From assembly GCA_031260385.1 (NCBI GenBank), contig JAIRKB010000132.1, positions 1-14,272 on the forward strand: a stretch of 14,272 nt of DNA, in the 5' to 3' direction. This document shows, piece after piece, positions 1 through 8,000 of this stretch. The DNA is from Propionibacteriaceae bacterium. GTDB lineage: Bacteria; Actinomycetota; Actinomycetes; Propionibacteriales; Propionibacteriaceae. Each line of letters starts with the position of its first letter. Position 1 is the first letter of the stretch. Under the pieces are notes generated by a model. The model was given only the letters and a program-made list of their open reading frames with translations. It ran no database searches and was not told the origin of the DNA. Both the position numbers and the translations under genes were made by a program.

Positions 1-406
1 AATGCTCGGTGTCGTGCTCGATTCGCTCTAGGGCCGCCTTCCAGCGGGCGGTCATCCGGGGGACATCAAAATCGACGCCCGCGTGATCGTGTTTGATCTG
101 AACCTTGGTCTCCTGGGAACTTACCGCCTCCAGGGTTACCTCCACCCAGGTCTTCGGGGCGTCATCGTCTTTATGCCAGGAGAAACGGATCTCTTCGAGG
201 GGGTGGAAGGTCCGCGTGACCCCCCAAGTCCCATCGGCAGCTTGCCAACGATCACCTTTCGAACCAAAGGTTGCTCCCTCGCCTAAGAGGGCGGTTTGGC
301 CGTCGGGGGATAAGATTGCGGCCCATACCTTTTTAACTCCGCCTGTCACCACTCGTGAAACCACGGTGGCGACTTCCGCTTGTGGATCAGGGATTTGCTC
401 CGTCAT
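1..406 (-). CDS. SRPBCC/AHSA1-like domain protein (partial, runs off left edge)
   Basis: An open frame of 135 codons without a stop reads on the minus strand from an ATG at 406 to the window edge, so the C-terminus is missing. The start is supported by a GAGAGG Shine-Dalgarno six bases upstream (413-418). The translation begins MTEQIPDPQAEVATVV and continues through a VWAAILSPDG segment, a GDRWQAADGTWGVTRTF strand pair, an IRFSWH strand and a final amphipathic helix (MTARWKAALERIE). This order of strand, helix, antiparallel strands and long C-terminal helix, with aromatic residues in a hydrophobic cavity, is that of the START-like SRPBCC fold. The 'P.hpLEEIRFSWH' and closing 'W..AL.RIE' features resemble the AHSA1 (activator of Hsp90 ATPase homologue) group. 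Ligand and function are unknown. It is divergent from the lipoprotein gene at 570. Plus-strand frames over the same bases look like shadows. Confidence 0.72.
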   Translation of the reverse strand, partial: MTEQIPDPQAEVATVVSRVVTGGVKKVWAAILSPDGQTALLGEGATFGSKGDRWQAADGTWGVTRTFHPLEEIRFSWHKDDDAPKTWVEVTLEAVSSQETKVQIKHDHAGVDFDVPRMTARWKAALERIEHDTEH

Positions 407-515
407 GACTAGCCTCTCTGATATGCCAGGCGTACCTGGACTTTTTCGCGCCCACGGCGTTGCTCTTGGTGGTTACGATACAGGTCCGACCCCAGAAATA
501 AAAGACCTCAGCGGC

Positions 516-545
516 TTGATTCGGTGGGGCATTTCTCACGATATT
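516..545 (+). promoter_or_regulatory. Candidate sigma-70-type promoter for the lipoprotein gene
   Basis: TTGATT (516-521) and GATATT (540-545) are separated by 18 bases. This would place the transcript start near 552, giving a short leader before the GTG at 570. Each hexamer matches the consensus at four of six positions, so this is only a suggestion. Confidence 0.3.
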
Positions 546-569
546 GGCGGGGCAGGGTAAGCTCGAGGG

Positions 570-1469
570 GTGCTCCCCCGTGCCCTGATAACTGCCTTCG
601 CTTGTCTGCTGGCCTTGACCGGTTGTACGAACCCGGCGCCAGCCCCCGAACCAACCTCCACCCCACCAGCGGTGGACCTCACCGTTCCGGGCGCTGCCGA
701 CGCGATGGTGAACCAGATCATGGCGGCCGCGGCAAGCTCACAGGTGGTCAACCTCGAGCTCACCGCCACCGAAGCCAGGGTGTCTTTCCTGGTCGATGAG
801 CGGGTGATCACCTACGCCAACCGCGACGATCAGATCCTGGTGATCGACTCCGACATCACCAACGTCGGCCAAGCGGTCTTCGACCCGACCGCGATCAACC
901 TCACCGATCTCGGCGATCTGTTCCGTCAGGCGGCCAGGATCGCCGGATCAGACCAGAACCAGCAGCTACAAATTGTCGACAATGGCCAAGAGGTTGTCCA
1001 CCTGGTCGTCACCACCAACCCCGAGTCGGTGCCCGTCTTCTTCACCCACGAGGCCGCGCTGGTGCCGACCCTTGATCCGCTTAACCCCGCTGACCTGGCG
1101 ATCGCCCTTGCCGAGGTCGTCGCCGAGGCGCGTCTCGTCACCCGGATTGGCATTACCGCCGATGGTACGGTCTACGCGGACAAGTCAGCTGGTTGGAACC
1201 AAACCTTGCGGACGACCCGGGCCCCGCGCTTTCCGGTCCGCGATCAAGTCAAGACCACGACCCCGGGAGTGATCCCGTACGATCCCAGCTTGGTCTCCGC
1301 GCGCGCCATCATCAAGATCCTCCAGGTGGCTGGCGACCACCTTGACCGCGACCCTAGCCAAGGATTTAAGCTTGTCATCGAGCAAATCGACAAGTCTGGT
1401 CCCAGCGCCAAAGTGACGATGGGGGTCCGAACCGTCCACCTCACCCTGAGCGCAACAATCATCGCTTGA
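570..1469 (+). CDS. Secreted lipoprotein of unknown function
   Basis: This 299-residue protein begins with a typical lipoprotein signal: a short basic start (MLPR), a hydrophobic stretch and the lipobox LTGC, with Cys19 as the expected diacylglyceryl attachment site. A Pro/Thr-rich linker (residues ~20-36) leads to a mostly hydrophilic, cysteine-free mature domain, so it should sit on the outer face of the membrane. The mature part seems to contain three loosely similar helix-then-strand units, starting near residues 44, 180 and 246, as in PepSY-like or LppX/LprG-like lipoproteins; I cannot assign either family. The GTG start at 570 is chosen because it gives a complete signal peptide. Its ribosome-binding site is poor (GAGG directly before the start, or AGGG 13 bases away). 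It lies 104 bases upstream of the BI-1 gene, which has its own promoter candidate. Confidence 0.75.
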   Translation: MLPRALITAFACLLALTGCTNPAPAPEPTSTPPAVDLTVPGAADAMVNQIMAAAASSQVVNLELTATEARVSFLVDERVITYANRDDQILVIDSDITNVGQAVFDPTAINLTDLGDLFRQAARIAGSDQNQQLQIVDNGQEVVHLVVTTNPESVPVFFTHEAALVPTLDPLNPADLAIALAEVVAEARLVTRIGITADGTVYADKSAGWNQTLRTTRAPRFPVRDQVKTTTPGVIPYDPSLVSARAIIKILQVAGDHLDRDPSQGFKLVIEQIDKSGPSAKVTMGVRTVHLTLSATIIA

Positions 1470-1538
1470 CCCCCCTGAACTAACCCCGATTTTCCTCGTA
1501 CAAACCGCAAAACAAGGCTTCGAGCGGCAAAAACCGAC

Positions 1539-1568
1539 TACAATAGAACGCGGGATCAATCAAAGGAG
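1539..1568 (+). promoter_or_regulatory. Candidate -10 element and strong RBS of the BI-1 gene
   Basis: TACAAT at 1539-1544 is a good actinobacterial -10 hexamer; no convincing -35 lies 16-18 bases upstream. It is followed by AGGAG at 1564-1568, five bases before the GTG at 1574, which fixes the translation start. A transcript starting near 1551 would have a leader of about 23 bases. Confidence 0.5.
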
Positions 1569-1573
1569 TTAAC

Positions 1574-2500
1574 GTGGCTAATCCTGTTCTAGCGAAGTCA
1601 CCGGTTTTCGCACCGTCGGCTAGTGGTTTTCAACCTGGTTATGGCGCCCAGCCCTCGGGCCAGGCTCCGAGCGGTTATGCGCCCTACCCGCCAGGCTACG
1701 CCCCCACCTACCCCCCGACCGGGGCCCCCAACTACGATCCCTACCAGCCTAACCAGCAGTCCGCCTACCAGGAACCGGTCCATGCCACCTGGTCGGCCCC
1801 CAACCCCAAGCAAAAGCTGATGACGATCGATGACGTCCTCACCAAGACCGCCCTGACCCTAGGCACGACGATTGTCATCGCCATCGCAACGGTCTGGGTC
1901 GCTTTCGCGCTCAACCTGACCATGATGCTTGTCGTGGGTGCTGGTTTCGTCAGTGGCATTGCCGCGCTGGTCTTTAGCTTGGTTGTCGGTTTCCGCCGCA
2001 AGGTCAGCCCGGGTCTAGCGATCAGCTTCGCGGTGCTCGAAGGGATCTTCCTCGGCGCGATCTCCCTGATCTTCGAGCTCGTCTACCCCGGCATCGTGCT
2101 CCAAGCCGTCCTCGCCACCTTCGTCGCCGCTGCGATCACCCTCGCCGCCTTCCACTTCGGCAAGGTCCGCTTATCGAACAAGGTCCTCAAGATCGTCATG
2201 CTCTCGATGCTGGCTTATGTCGGTGTCGCCCTAGTCAACCTGGGCTTGTCCTTCGCCGGGATCAACCTCGGCTTGTTCCCCGGCCCCGGCATGCCAGTCT
2301 CCGGCTGGGCCTGGCTAGCGGCCGGCGTCGGCGTCGTCCTCGCCGTCTTCTCCCTGATCGGTGACTTCCAATACATCGAACAGGGCATCGCCAACCGCCT
2401 CCCCGCCGCCGAGTCCTGGCGCGCCGCCTACGGCCTAACCGTCACCCTGGTCTGGCTCTACATCAACCTACTACGCATATTGTCGTATATTCGCCGGTAG
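1574..2500 (+). CDS. Bax inhibitor-1/YccA family membrane protein
   Basis: A 308-residue polytopic membrane protein. Residues 20-78 are a cytosolic, low-complexity tail rich in Pro, Tyr, Gly and Gln (repeated PGY/APxYPP patterns). The rest contains seven hydrophobic segments (about 93-115, 118-140, 147-170, 174-195, 205-227, 244-265 and 286-304). The end carries the family hallmark: an acidic residue in 'LIGDFQYIEQGI', then 'P..ESW.AAYGL', then the 'LVWLYINLLRILSYI' helix. BI-1/YccA/YetJ proteins are seven-helix pH-sensitive calcium-leak channels or stress-related membrane proteins; the actinobacterial members have no settled role. AGGAG five bases upstream supports the GTG start. A strong terminator follows at 2540. 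The disordered Pro/Tyr-rich tail, typical of actinobacterial membrane proteins, may be an interaction region (inference). Confidence 0.88.
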   Translation: MANPVLAKSPVFAPSASGFQPGYGAQPSGQAPSGYAPYPPGYAPTYPPTGAPNYDPYQPNQQSAYQEPVHATWSAPNPKQKLMTIDDVLTKTALTLGTTIVIAIATVWVAFALNLTMMLVVGAGFVSGIAALVFSLVVGFRRKVSPGLAISFAVLEGIFLGAISLIFELVYPGIVLQAVLATFVAAAITLAAFHFGKVRLSNKVLKIVMLSMLAYVGVALVNLGLSFAGINLGLFPGPGMPVSGWAWLAAGVGVVLAVFSLIGDFQYIEQGIANRLPAAESWRAAYGLTVTLVWLYINLLRILSYIRR

Positions 2501-2539
2501 CTTGACGTACGGCACCACGCCACTGACAACCCCAATCCC

Positions 2540-2573
2540 GATGCCCCTGACCCCCTCAGGGGCATCGCCTTTT
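2540..2573 (+). terminator. Rho-independent terminator of the BI-1 gene
   Basis: A perfect 11-bp inverted repeat (2540-2550 with 2556-2566) encloses a loop of five C. The plus strand continues GCCTTTT, so it fits a terminator for the gene ending at 2500. It lies between convergent genes. On the minus strand no T-run follows the stem, but the hairpin could still impede transcription from the gene ending at 2594. Confidence 0.88.
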
Positions 2574-2593
2574 CGTACAATATTGAAGTCACC

Positions 2594-4219
2594 CTAGAGA
2601 ATGTAGAACCCATACTTAGTTCGGTCGGAAATATCCCGGTACGGCACGACCAGGCCATCAGCAGTCGGGAAAGCGTAGGGGTGGAGGGGCAAGCCGATGT
2701 CGCCGATCTCCATGGAGCGCTGGCCTTGGGAAAATTTATAAGTGATGACATTAACTCGGTAGAACTCATTCGGCATACCCAGGCCCCACTCGGTGTCATA
2801 GATCTCCAGCCCGGGGCCATCCGTAGTGTAACCGAACAAGCAGACCATTCTTTCCCCGCAAGGAAAGAGCGCCATATCTTCGATGACCGATTTGGGGCCA
2901 CTCGCGGTCAAGGTGGCAACCCTCTCACCGGTCGTAATATTCACCACTGCGACACCGTCAGGGCCCGGCATTAACACCATATGTTGATCACCAACGTACA
3001 TCACTGTACAACTCCAACCGTAGATAAAGTTCGTCCCGTTCTCCATCGCCCACAGCTGCCGCCCGCTCGCCAGATCAATGCCAAAGACATATTTGACTAA
3101 CTCCGACCCTTCCCAGGTAGCGCCCTGAACAACCAGAACCTCCGCCGTCGCACACCCGAGTTCCTGAATCTCCCACGGGGAGGACCCACTAGCTGGAGCG
3201 TAAGTCCAGGTCGGCGCCGTGGAACCGGGAGCCAGCCAGCCCGCTAGCGCGGCGATGCCATCCGACTCCGCTCGGTTGGTGGCTTCGATGACCTTGCCCT
3301 GAACAACGAACAAGCGCGAATCTCCGTAAGAGTGTTCCAAGGGGTTCCCACTCACCTCACCAGTCGCAATCGACACATAGGTAGTCCGGCCATCGGTCAT
3401 CCGGGCTTTCACCAAACCACCCGGCAGCCGATCAATGGTATTCCACCAGAGATCGTCACGACTCGAGGTGAACCCGACGATCTGCCAGATTGCCCCAGCG
3501 AGATTGGTGTCACGGTAGGCGGTGGTGGTGACGGTGTCCGACCAGTCAGCCTCGGAGCCGCCTCTCGCCTGTTTCGCGACGACCACGATGCCGCCCTCGT
3601 AGGCCAGCACCGTATGAGCGATCCCCCAGCCGTCAGGGTGGTCGTCGAGGCCGATGGGATCATCCCGACTAGAGTGAACCTCACCAGTCAGCAGGGAGAT
3701 CACCAGGAGGTACGCCGTCTGATCAACCGCATCCTGAAGGAAAATGGCGATCCGACCAGCCTCATGAACGGCCAGGTTACCGGTTGCCGAAATCGCGTTG
3801 GGCGCGTGATCGATGGTCCACAAGACGTCCCCAGTTAGGTAGTCCACCCCCCGCAATATCGAATGAGTCAAGCAATATTCCTCACCAACACACAGCGCCC
3901 AATCGGCATATTGCAAGGCAAAAACCGCCACCCCAGACCACACTCCCACGATGTTAATGGCATCCGTAGTAGGCACCCCTTCGGTCAAAGCCGTCGGCAC
4001 GTCACGCATCCCAGCCCAGGGCGTAGCCGAGGCACTAGGAGTGGTCACCGCCACAGTCGGGTCCGGTCCTTCACTAGCCGAGTTGAGCCAGGGACGTACG
4101 ATCAGCAGCCCCGCCGCCACCAAAGCCACGACCACCACGATCACCACAATCACCGACACCCCCCGCCCAGAACGGCCCCCCTCAGGCTCCCGAGACTCCA
4201 AAATATCTAGACCAGACAT
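2594..4219 (-). CDS. Membrane-anchored PQQ-like beta-propeller protein
   Basis: A 541-residue protein with a short cytosolic N-terminus, one transmembrane helix (about 21-41, very rich in Val/Ile/Ala) and a Ser/Pro/Thr linker (45-70), followed by a large extracytoplasmic domain. The domain shows repeated beta-propeller blades of the PQQ-binding-like type: TGDVLWTID (129-137), TGEV (178 and 286), SGRQLW (385-390) and TGERVA (430-435). No dehydrogenase motifs are seen, so this is more likely a structural or binding propeller than an enzyme. Six cysteines (110, 116, 356, 404, 454, 460) could form disulfides outside the cell. I chose the ATG at 4219 over the upstream in-frame TTG at 4240 because AGAGAGG lies seven bases before it. 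The gene is divergent from the small membrane protein at 4348. Substrate and partners are unknown. Confidence 0.8.
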   Translation of the reverse strand: MSGLDILESREPEGGRSGRGVSVIVVIVVVVALVAAGLLIVRPWLNSASEGPDPTVAVTTPSASATPWAGMRDVPTALTEGVPTTDAINIVGVWSGVAVFALQYADWALCVGEEYCLTHSILRGVDYLTGDVLWTIDHAPNAISATGNLAVHEAGRIAIFLQDAVDQTAYLLVISLLTGEVHSSRDDPIGLDDHPDGWGIAHTVLAYEGGIVVVAKQARGGSEADWSDTVTTTAYRDTNLAGAIWQIVGFTSSRDDLWWNTIDRLPGGLVKARMTDGRTTYVSIATGEVSGNPLEHSYGDSRLFVVQGKVIEATNRAESDGIAALAGWLAPGSTAPTWTYAPASGSSPWEIQELGCATAEVLVVQGATWEGSELVKYVFGIDLASGRQLWAMENGTNFIYGWSCTVMYVGDQHMVLMPGPDGVAVVNITTGERVATLTASGPKSVIEDMALFPCGERMVCLFGYTTDGPGLEIYDTEWGLGMPNEFYRVNVITYKFSQGQRSMEIGDIGLPLHPYAFPTADGLVVPYRDISDRTKYGFYIL

Positions 4220-4265
4220 CTCCCCACCTCTCTTGCGCAACGCTGCGCCTCAGAACAATGATCGT

Positions 4266-4271
4266 ATTCTA
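4266..4271 (-). promoter_or_regulatory. Candidate -10 element of the beta-propeller gene
   Basis: On the minus strand TAGAAT (4271-4266) stands about 46 bases before the ATG at 4219. A TTGTTT lies upstream (4291-4286), but at only 14 bases, which is short for a sigma-70 promoter. Confidence 0.4.
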
Positions 4272-4335
4272 GCCCCCAAACCCTGAAACAACCCCCAACC
4301 CCACCCCACCTAATGCACCCCCGGCCACAAATGTC

Positions 4336-4347
4336 TAGACTTCTACC
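4336..4347 (+). promoter_or_regulatory. Candidate -10 for a leaderless transcript of the small membrane protein
   Basis: TAGACT at 4336-4341 ends six bases before the ATG at 4348, so the expected transcript start falls on or next to the start codon. No Shine-Dalgarno precedes the ATG, which agrees with leaderless translation, common in Actinomycetota. Confidence 0.5.
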
Positions 4348-4665
4348 ATGACCCACGATCCTGAAGCAGCCTGGCCCCTAACGCAAACCGAAACCGGCTA
4401 CATTCCTAGTGCGACCCCAGCCCCACCGCTGCCCCAAAGCAACCTCATCCCGATCGGCAAAAACAGCGCCTTGTTCATGCCCTCGGGGGCTCACGGACCA
4501 TCCTGGGGTCAACGCATCGCCATTCTCGCGATTGTTCTAGGCATATCAATCCCGCTGACCGCAATCGCCGGTGGCATGTTGGGACTGATCGGCGTCGGGG
4601 TTGCCTGGGCCGGCATCGTCCTAGTCACCGCCATCATCATGGGCATTGGCATCCGCCGCAATTAG
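4348..4665 (+). CDS. Small two-helix membrane protein, unknown function
   Basis: A 105-residue protein. Residues 1-52 are hydrophilic, Pro/Thr/Ala-rich and probably disordered. They are followed by two adjoining transmembrane helices (about 57-76 and 78-102) separated by a Gly-rich turn (IAGGMLGLIG), and a short basic end (RRN). The Gly-rich hairpin is like that of many small actinobacterial proteins next to DUF4190-type membrane proteins, but I cannot assign a family. The coding sequence ends inside the first bases of a repeat tract: the last codons and stop lie in CCGCAATTAG, which recurs 12 bases later. It converges with rpoC and is divergent from the beta-propeller gene. The plausible -10, good codon structure and membrane topology make it a likely real gene. 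Confidence 0.68.
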   Translation: MTHDPEAAWPLTQTETGYIPSATPAPPLPQSNLIPIGKNSALFMPSGAHGPSWGQRIAILAIVLGISIPLTAIAGGMLGLIGVGVAWAGIVLVTAIIMGIGIRRN

Positions 4666-4756
4666 CCCCGCAATTAGGCATTCCCGGACGGCGCTTCGCT
4701 TGTCCAGGCTACGCGAACGCAGTGAGCGTGCGGCACCGCAGGTGCCAAGTACGACT
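4665..4756. repeat. 92-bp direct repeat, copy 1
   Basis: Matches 4778-4869 at 89 of 92 positions. It contains three small inverted repeats: GGAC...GTCC, ACGC-AGTGA-GCGT, and GGCACC-GCA-GGTGCC followed by AAGTACGA. All are intact in this copy. It starts at the last base of the preceding stop codon. Confidence 0.9.
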
Positions 4757-4777
4757 TGTCCAACCACGCCAGCCTTT

Positions 4778-4869
4778 GCCCCGCCATTAGGCATTCCCTG
4801 ACGGCGCTTCGCTTGTCCAGGCTACGCGAACGCAGTGAGCGTGCGGCAACGCAGGTGCCAAGTACGACT
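4778..4869. repeat. 92-bp direct repeat, copy 2
   Basis: Second copy, 113 bases after the first, separated by a 21-bp spacer. Two of the three differences break stems (GGAC to TGAC, and GGCACC to GGCAAC), so this copy looks partly decayed. Confidence 0.9.
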
Positions 4870-4932
4870 ACGACTAGCCACCAAGCCGACGTTGGGTGCC
4901 GATAGTGTTTTTCGGAGGATACACGAACTTGA

Positions 4933-4963
4933 GAGTGTACGGCACCTCTGGTGCCAAGTACGA
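4933..4963. repeat. Third, partial copy of the repeat's hairpin module
   Basis: These 31 bases match 4724-4754 and 4837-4867 at about 26 positions, with GGCACC-TCT-GGTGCC followed by AAGTACGA. The hairpin arms are kept while the loop differs (TCT instead of GCA). Confidence 0.75.
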
Positions 4964-5017
4964 GAAAAAATCGTGCAACTATTTAGGCGCGCCAGCGCCG
5001 TTTTCGAAGTGAAGTGA

Positions 5018-5048
5018 GCGCGGTGGTTGGGTCGAAGACCCACCGCGC
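5018..5048 (-). terminator. Strong hairpin behind rpoC, likely terminator
   Basis: GCGCGGTGG (5018-5026) pairs perfectly with 5040-5048, and the loop can form a further GTC/GAC stem around TTC. It lies about 52 bases past the rpoC stop. No T-run follows directly; a run of six T occurs further on (minus strand, 4970-4965) behind a weaker GGCGC stem. U-poor terminators are common in Actinomycetota. Confidence 0.55.
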
Positions 5049-5099
5049 GCAACGACCTCCGTACGACACTATGGGCACCAAACGTCGGCCCGCCACCAC

Positions 5100-8000
5100 C
5101 TAGACGTCAAAGTCCTCCAACGGCAGGATTGACCCGCCGGTAAAGCCAGAGTCATAGGCATAGGTGTTGAACGACATCGAATACGCCTTGGCTTTGGCTT
5201 CCGGCGTCGGCTCCACGCGAATGTTGCGATAGCGCTCCAACCCCGTCCCAGCCGGAATCAGCTTGCCAAGGATAACGTTCTCCTTAAGCCCCACCAGGGT
5301 GTCAGACTTACCCTGAATGGCCGCATCGGTCAGAACCTTGGTCGTCTCCTGGAAGGAGGCCGCCGACAGCCAAGACTCGGTCGCCAACGACGCCTTGGTG
5401 ATCCCCATCAGGACCGGACGCCCTTGGGCCGGAGCCCCAGATTCGGCCAGCACCCGCCGGTTCTCGGCTTCGAAGTTCGCCCGATCAATCAGTTCACCCG
5501 GCAGGAAGACGGTGTCACCAGATTCGATCACCGTGATCCGGCGCAACATCTGGCGAATGATGATCTCAATATGCTTGTCGTGGATCGGCGCGCCTTGGGT
5601 CCGATAAACCCGCTGCACCTCGTCAACCAGATGCTCTTGAGCGGCCCGCACCCCGCGCACCCGCAAGACATCCTGGGGATCGATCGTCCCAGCGGTCAAC
5701 TGCTGACCAGCCTCAACGTGCATCCCATCCTCGATGACCTGGACCACACCAAACTGATCCTCCCATTCGAGACGGACCCGGCGCGGCACGGGATAGATCA
5801 GATCCTCTTCACCATCATCACGCTTCAACACGATCTTGCGCGTCCGCTCCGAATCATCGAAGTGCAAGCGCCCAGCGGCGGCCGCGATCGGCGCTTTGCC
5901 CTTAGGCGTACGAGCTTCAAAGAGCTCGACGACGCGCGGTAGACCCTGGGTGATGTCATCACCAGCCACACCACCGGTATGGAAGGTTCGCATTGTCAGC
6001 TGGGTTCCCGGCTCACCAATCGACTGGGCGGCGATAATGCCGACCGCTTCACCAACATCAACCAGTTTGCCGGTCGCCAAAGACCGTCCATAACAGGCTG
6101 CGCAGGTGCCAGCGGTGGCTTCACAGGTCAGCACGGAGCGTACTTTAACCTCAGTGATGCCCGCCTCGATCAACAGGTCGGTCTCAAGGTCACCAACATC
6201 ACCACCAGCAGCGACGATAACCACGCCTTTGGCGTCGACAGCGTCCTCCGCTAGCACCCGCGCATAAGCGGCGGCTTCAATATTGGCGACCGGCACCAGG
6301 GTATTACCCCGCTGCACGGCAATCGTCTTGACCATCCCGCGCTCGGTCCCGCAATCCTCTTCCCGGACGATAACATCCTGGGAGACGTCAACCAGACGCC
6401 GGGTCAGATAGCCGGAGTCGGCGGTCCGTAGAGCGGTATCCGCCTGGCCCTTACGCCCACCGTGGGTGGAGATGAAGTATTCGACCACCGAGAGACCTTC
6501 GCGGAAGTTCGACTTGATCGGCCGAGCGATGATCTCACCTTTCGGGTTGGCCACCAGGCCGCGCATGGCGGCGATCTGACGCATCTGGGTCATATTGCCC
6601 CGAGCGCCGGAGTGCACCATCATGTAGATCGGGTTGTCCTTGGTGAAGTTGGCCTCCATGGCGGCGGTTAGCTCAGCGGTGGCGTCGGTCCAGATCTGGA
6701 TCAGTTCCTGACGACGCTCGTCTTCGGTCACCGCACCGCGCTCATAGAGCTTGTCGATCTTGGCCGCCTTAGCATCGTAACCAGCGAGGATCTCCGGCTT
6801 GGAAGACGGGGTCTCCACGTCGGCAATCGAGACGGTCACCCCAGAGCGGGTCGCCCAGCGGAAACCGATGTCCTTGAGGTTGTCGAGGGTGGTCGCCACC
6901 TGGATCTTCGAGTAACGCTCCGCAAGGTCGTTGATGATCTGACCGGACTTCTTCTTGCCGATCACCTCATTGACGTACGGGTAGTCCTCCGGCAAGGCCT
7001 GGTTGAACAAGGCCCGACCGAGGGTGGTGTCGATGATGAAGGAGCCATCGGGCCGAGCGGTCACCCCGGCCGGTGGCTGGAACTCGTGAATCAGGATCTT
7101 GACCGGCGAACCGACCATGATCTCGCCGCGATCGAAAGCCATCTGGGCTTCGGCGACCGAGGAGAAGGCCCGTCCCTCACCCAAGGCACCGGGACGGTCC
7201 AAGGTCAGGAAGTAGTGGCCAATGACCATGTCCTGGTTCGGCATCGTCACCGGGCGACCGTCGGCGGGCTTCAAGATATTGTTGGTGGACAACATCAGCA
7301 AGCGGGCTTCGGCTTGAGCTTCAGCCGATAGCGGCAGGTGGATAGCCATCTGGTCACCGTCAAAGTCAGCGTTAAAAGCCGTACACACCAAGGGATGAAG
7401 CTGAATCGCCTTACCCTCAATCAGTTGCGGTTCGAAGGCCTGGATGCCGAGGCGGTGCAGGGTGGGCGCGCGGTTCAGCAAGACCGGGTGTTCGATGATG
7501 ACCTCTTCGAGGACATCCCAAACCACCGGGCGCTGGCGCTCGACCAACCGCTTCGCGGCCTTGACATTCTGAGCGTGATTGAGGTCGTCTAGCCGCTTCA
7601 TCACGAAAGGCTTGAACAACTCGAGGGCCATCGTCTTCGGCACCCCACACTGGTGGAGCTTCAACTGCGGCCCAACCACGATCACGGACCGGCCAGAATA
7701 GTCGACGCGCTTGCCGAGCAGGTTCTGACGGAAGCGACCTTGCTTGCCCTTGAGCATGTCGGAGATCGACTTTAAGGGACGGTTGCCGGGACCGGTCACC
7801 GGGCGCCCACGCCGACCATTGTCGAAGAGGGAGTCAACGGCTTCCTGGAGCATCCGCTTCTCGTTGTTAACGATGATTTCGGGAGCGCCGAGATCAAGCA
7901 GTCTCTTCAGACGGTTATTCCGGTTGATCACCCGACGATAGAGATCATTGAGATCGGAGGTCGCAAAGCGGCCACCATCCAGTTGCACCATCGGGCGCAG

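Larger units (their letters stand above)
4885..5089. mobile_element. MITE-like segment bounded by 34-bp imperfect inverted repeats
   Basis: The arms 4885-4918 and 5056-5089 are inverted repeats of each other at 29 of 34 positions. The whole is about 205 bp, has no credible gene, and contains several hairpins. GCCACCA occurs just outside both ends (4877-4883 and 5092-5098), one and two bases from the arms, which might be a degraded target-site duplication. It sits directly behind the rpoC stop codon. It may be a small non-autonomous mobile element or a large RNA stem of the rpoC 3' untranslated region; the sequence does not decide. Confidence 0.5.

Noticed and set aside
426..446. Hairpin CCAGG-CGTA-CCTGG followed by a run of five T on the plus strand, like a terminator
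   Set aside because: No plus-strand gene ends upstream of it; it lies between divergent genes in the leader of the minus-strand gene, so a terminator role has no target. The stem is only five pairs.
83..560. Two plus-strand open frames (83-286 and 105-560)
   Set aside because: The minus strand at 1-406 encodes a coherent SRPBCC-type protein with a Shine-Dalgarno; the plus-strand products look like no known family, and the frames have no clear ribosome-binding site.
4220..4240. Longer version of the beta-propeller protein starting at TTG 4240
   Set aside because: The added residues are the translated Shine-Dalgarno region; the ATG at 4219 has AGAGAGG at the right distance.
4665..4963. CRISPR array
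   Set aside because: Only two full repeats of 92 bp with a 21-bp spacer and a partial third at a different distance; unit size and spacing are not those of CRISPR arrays and no cas gene is present.
4822..5052. A minus-strand frame of 76 codons with a repeated peptide (SRTWHQRCRTL and SRTWHLRCRTL)
   Set aside because: The peptide repeat is a by-product of the DNA hairpin repeats; the start is inside the rpoC terminator hairpin and there is no ribosome-binding site.
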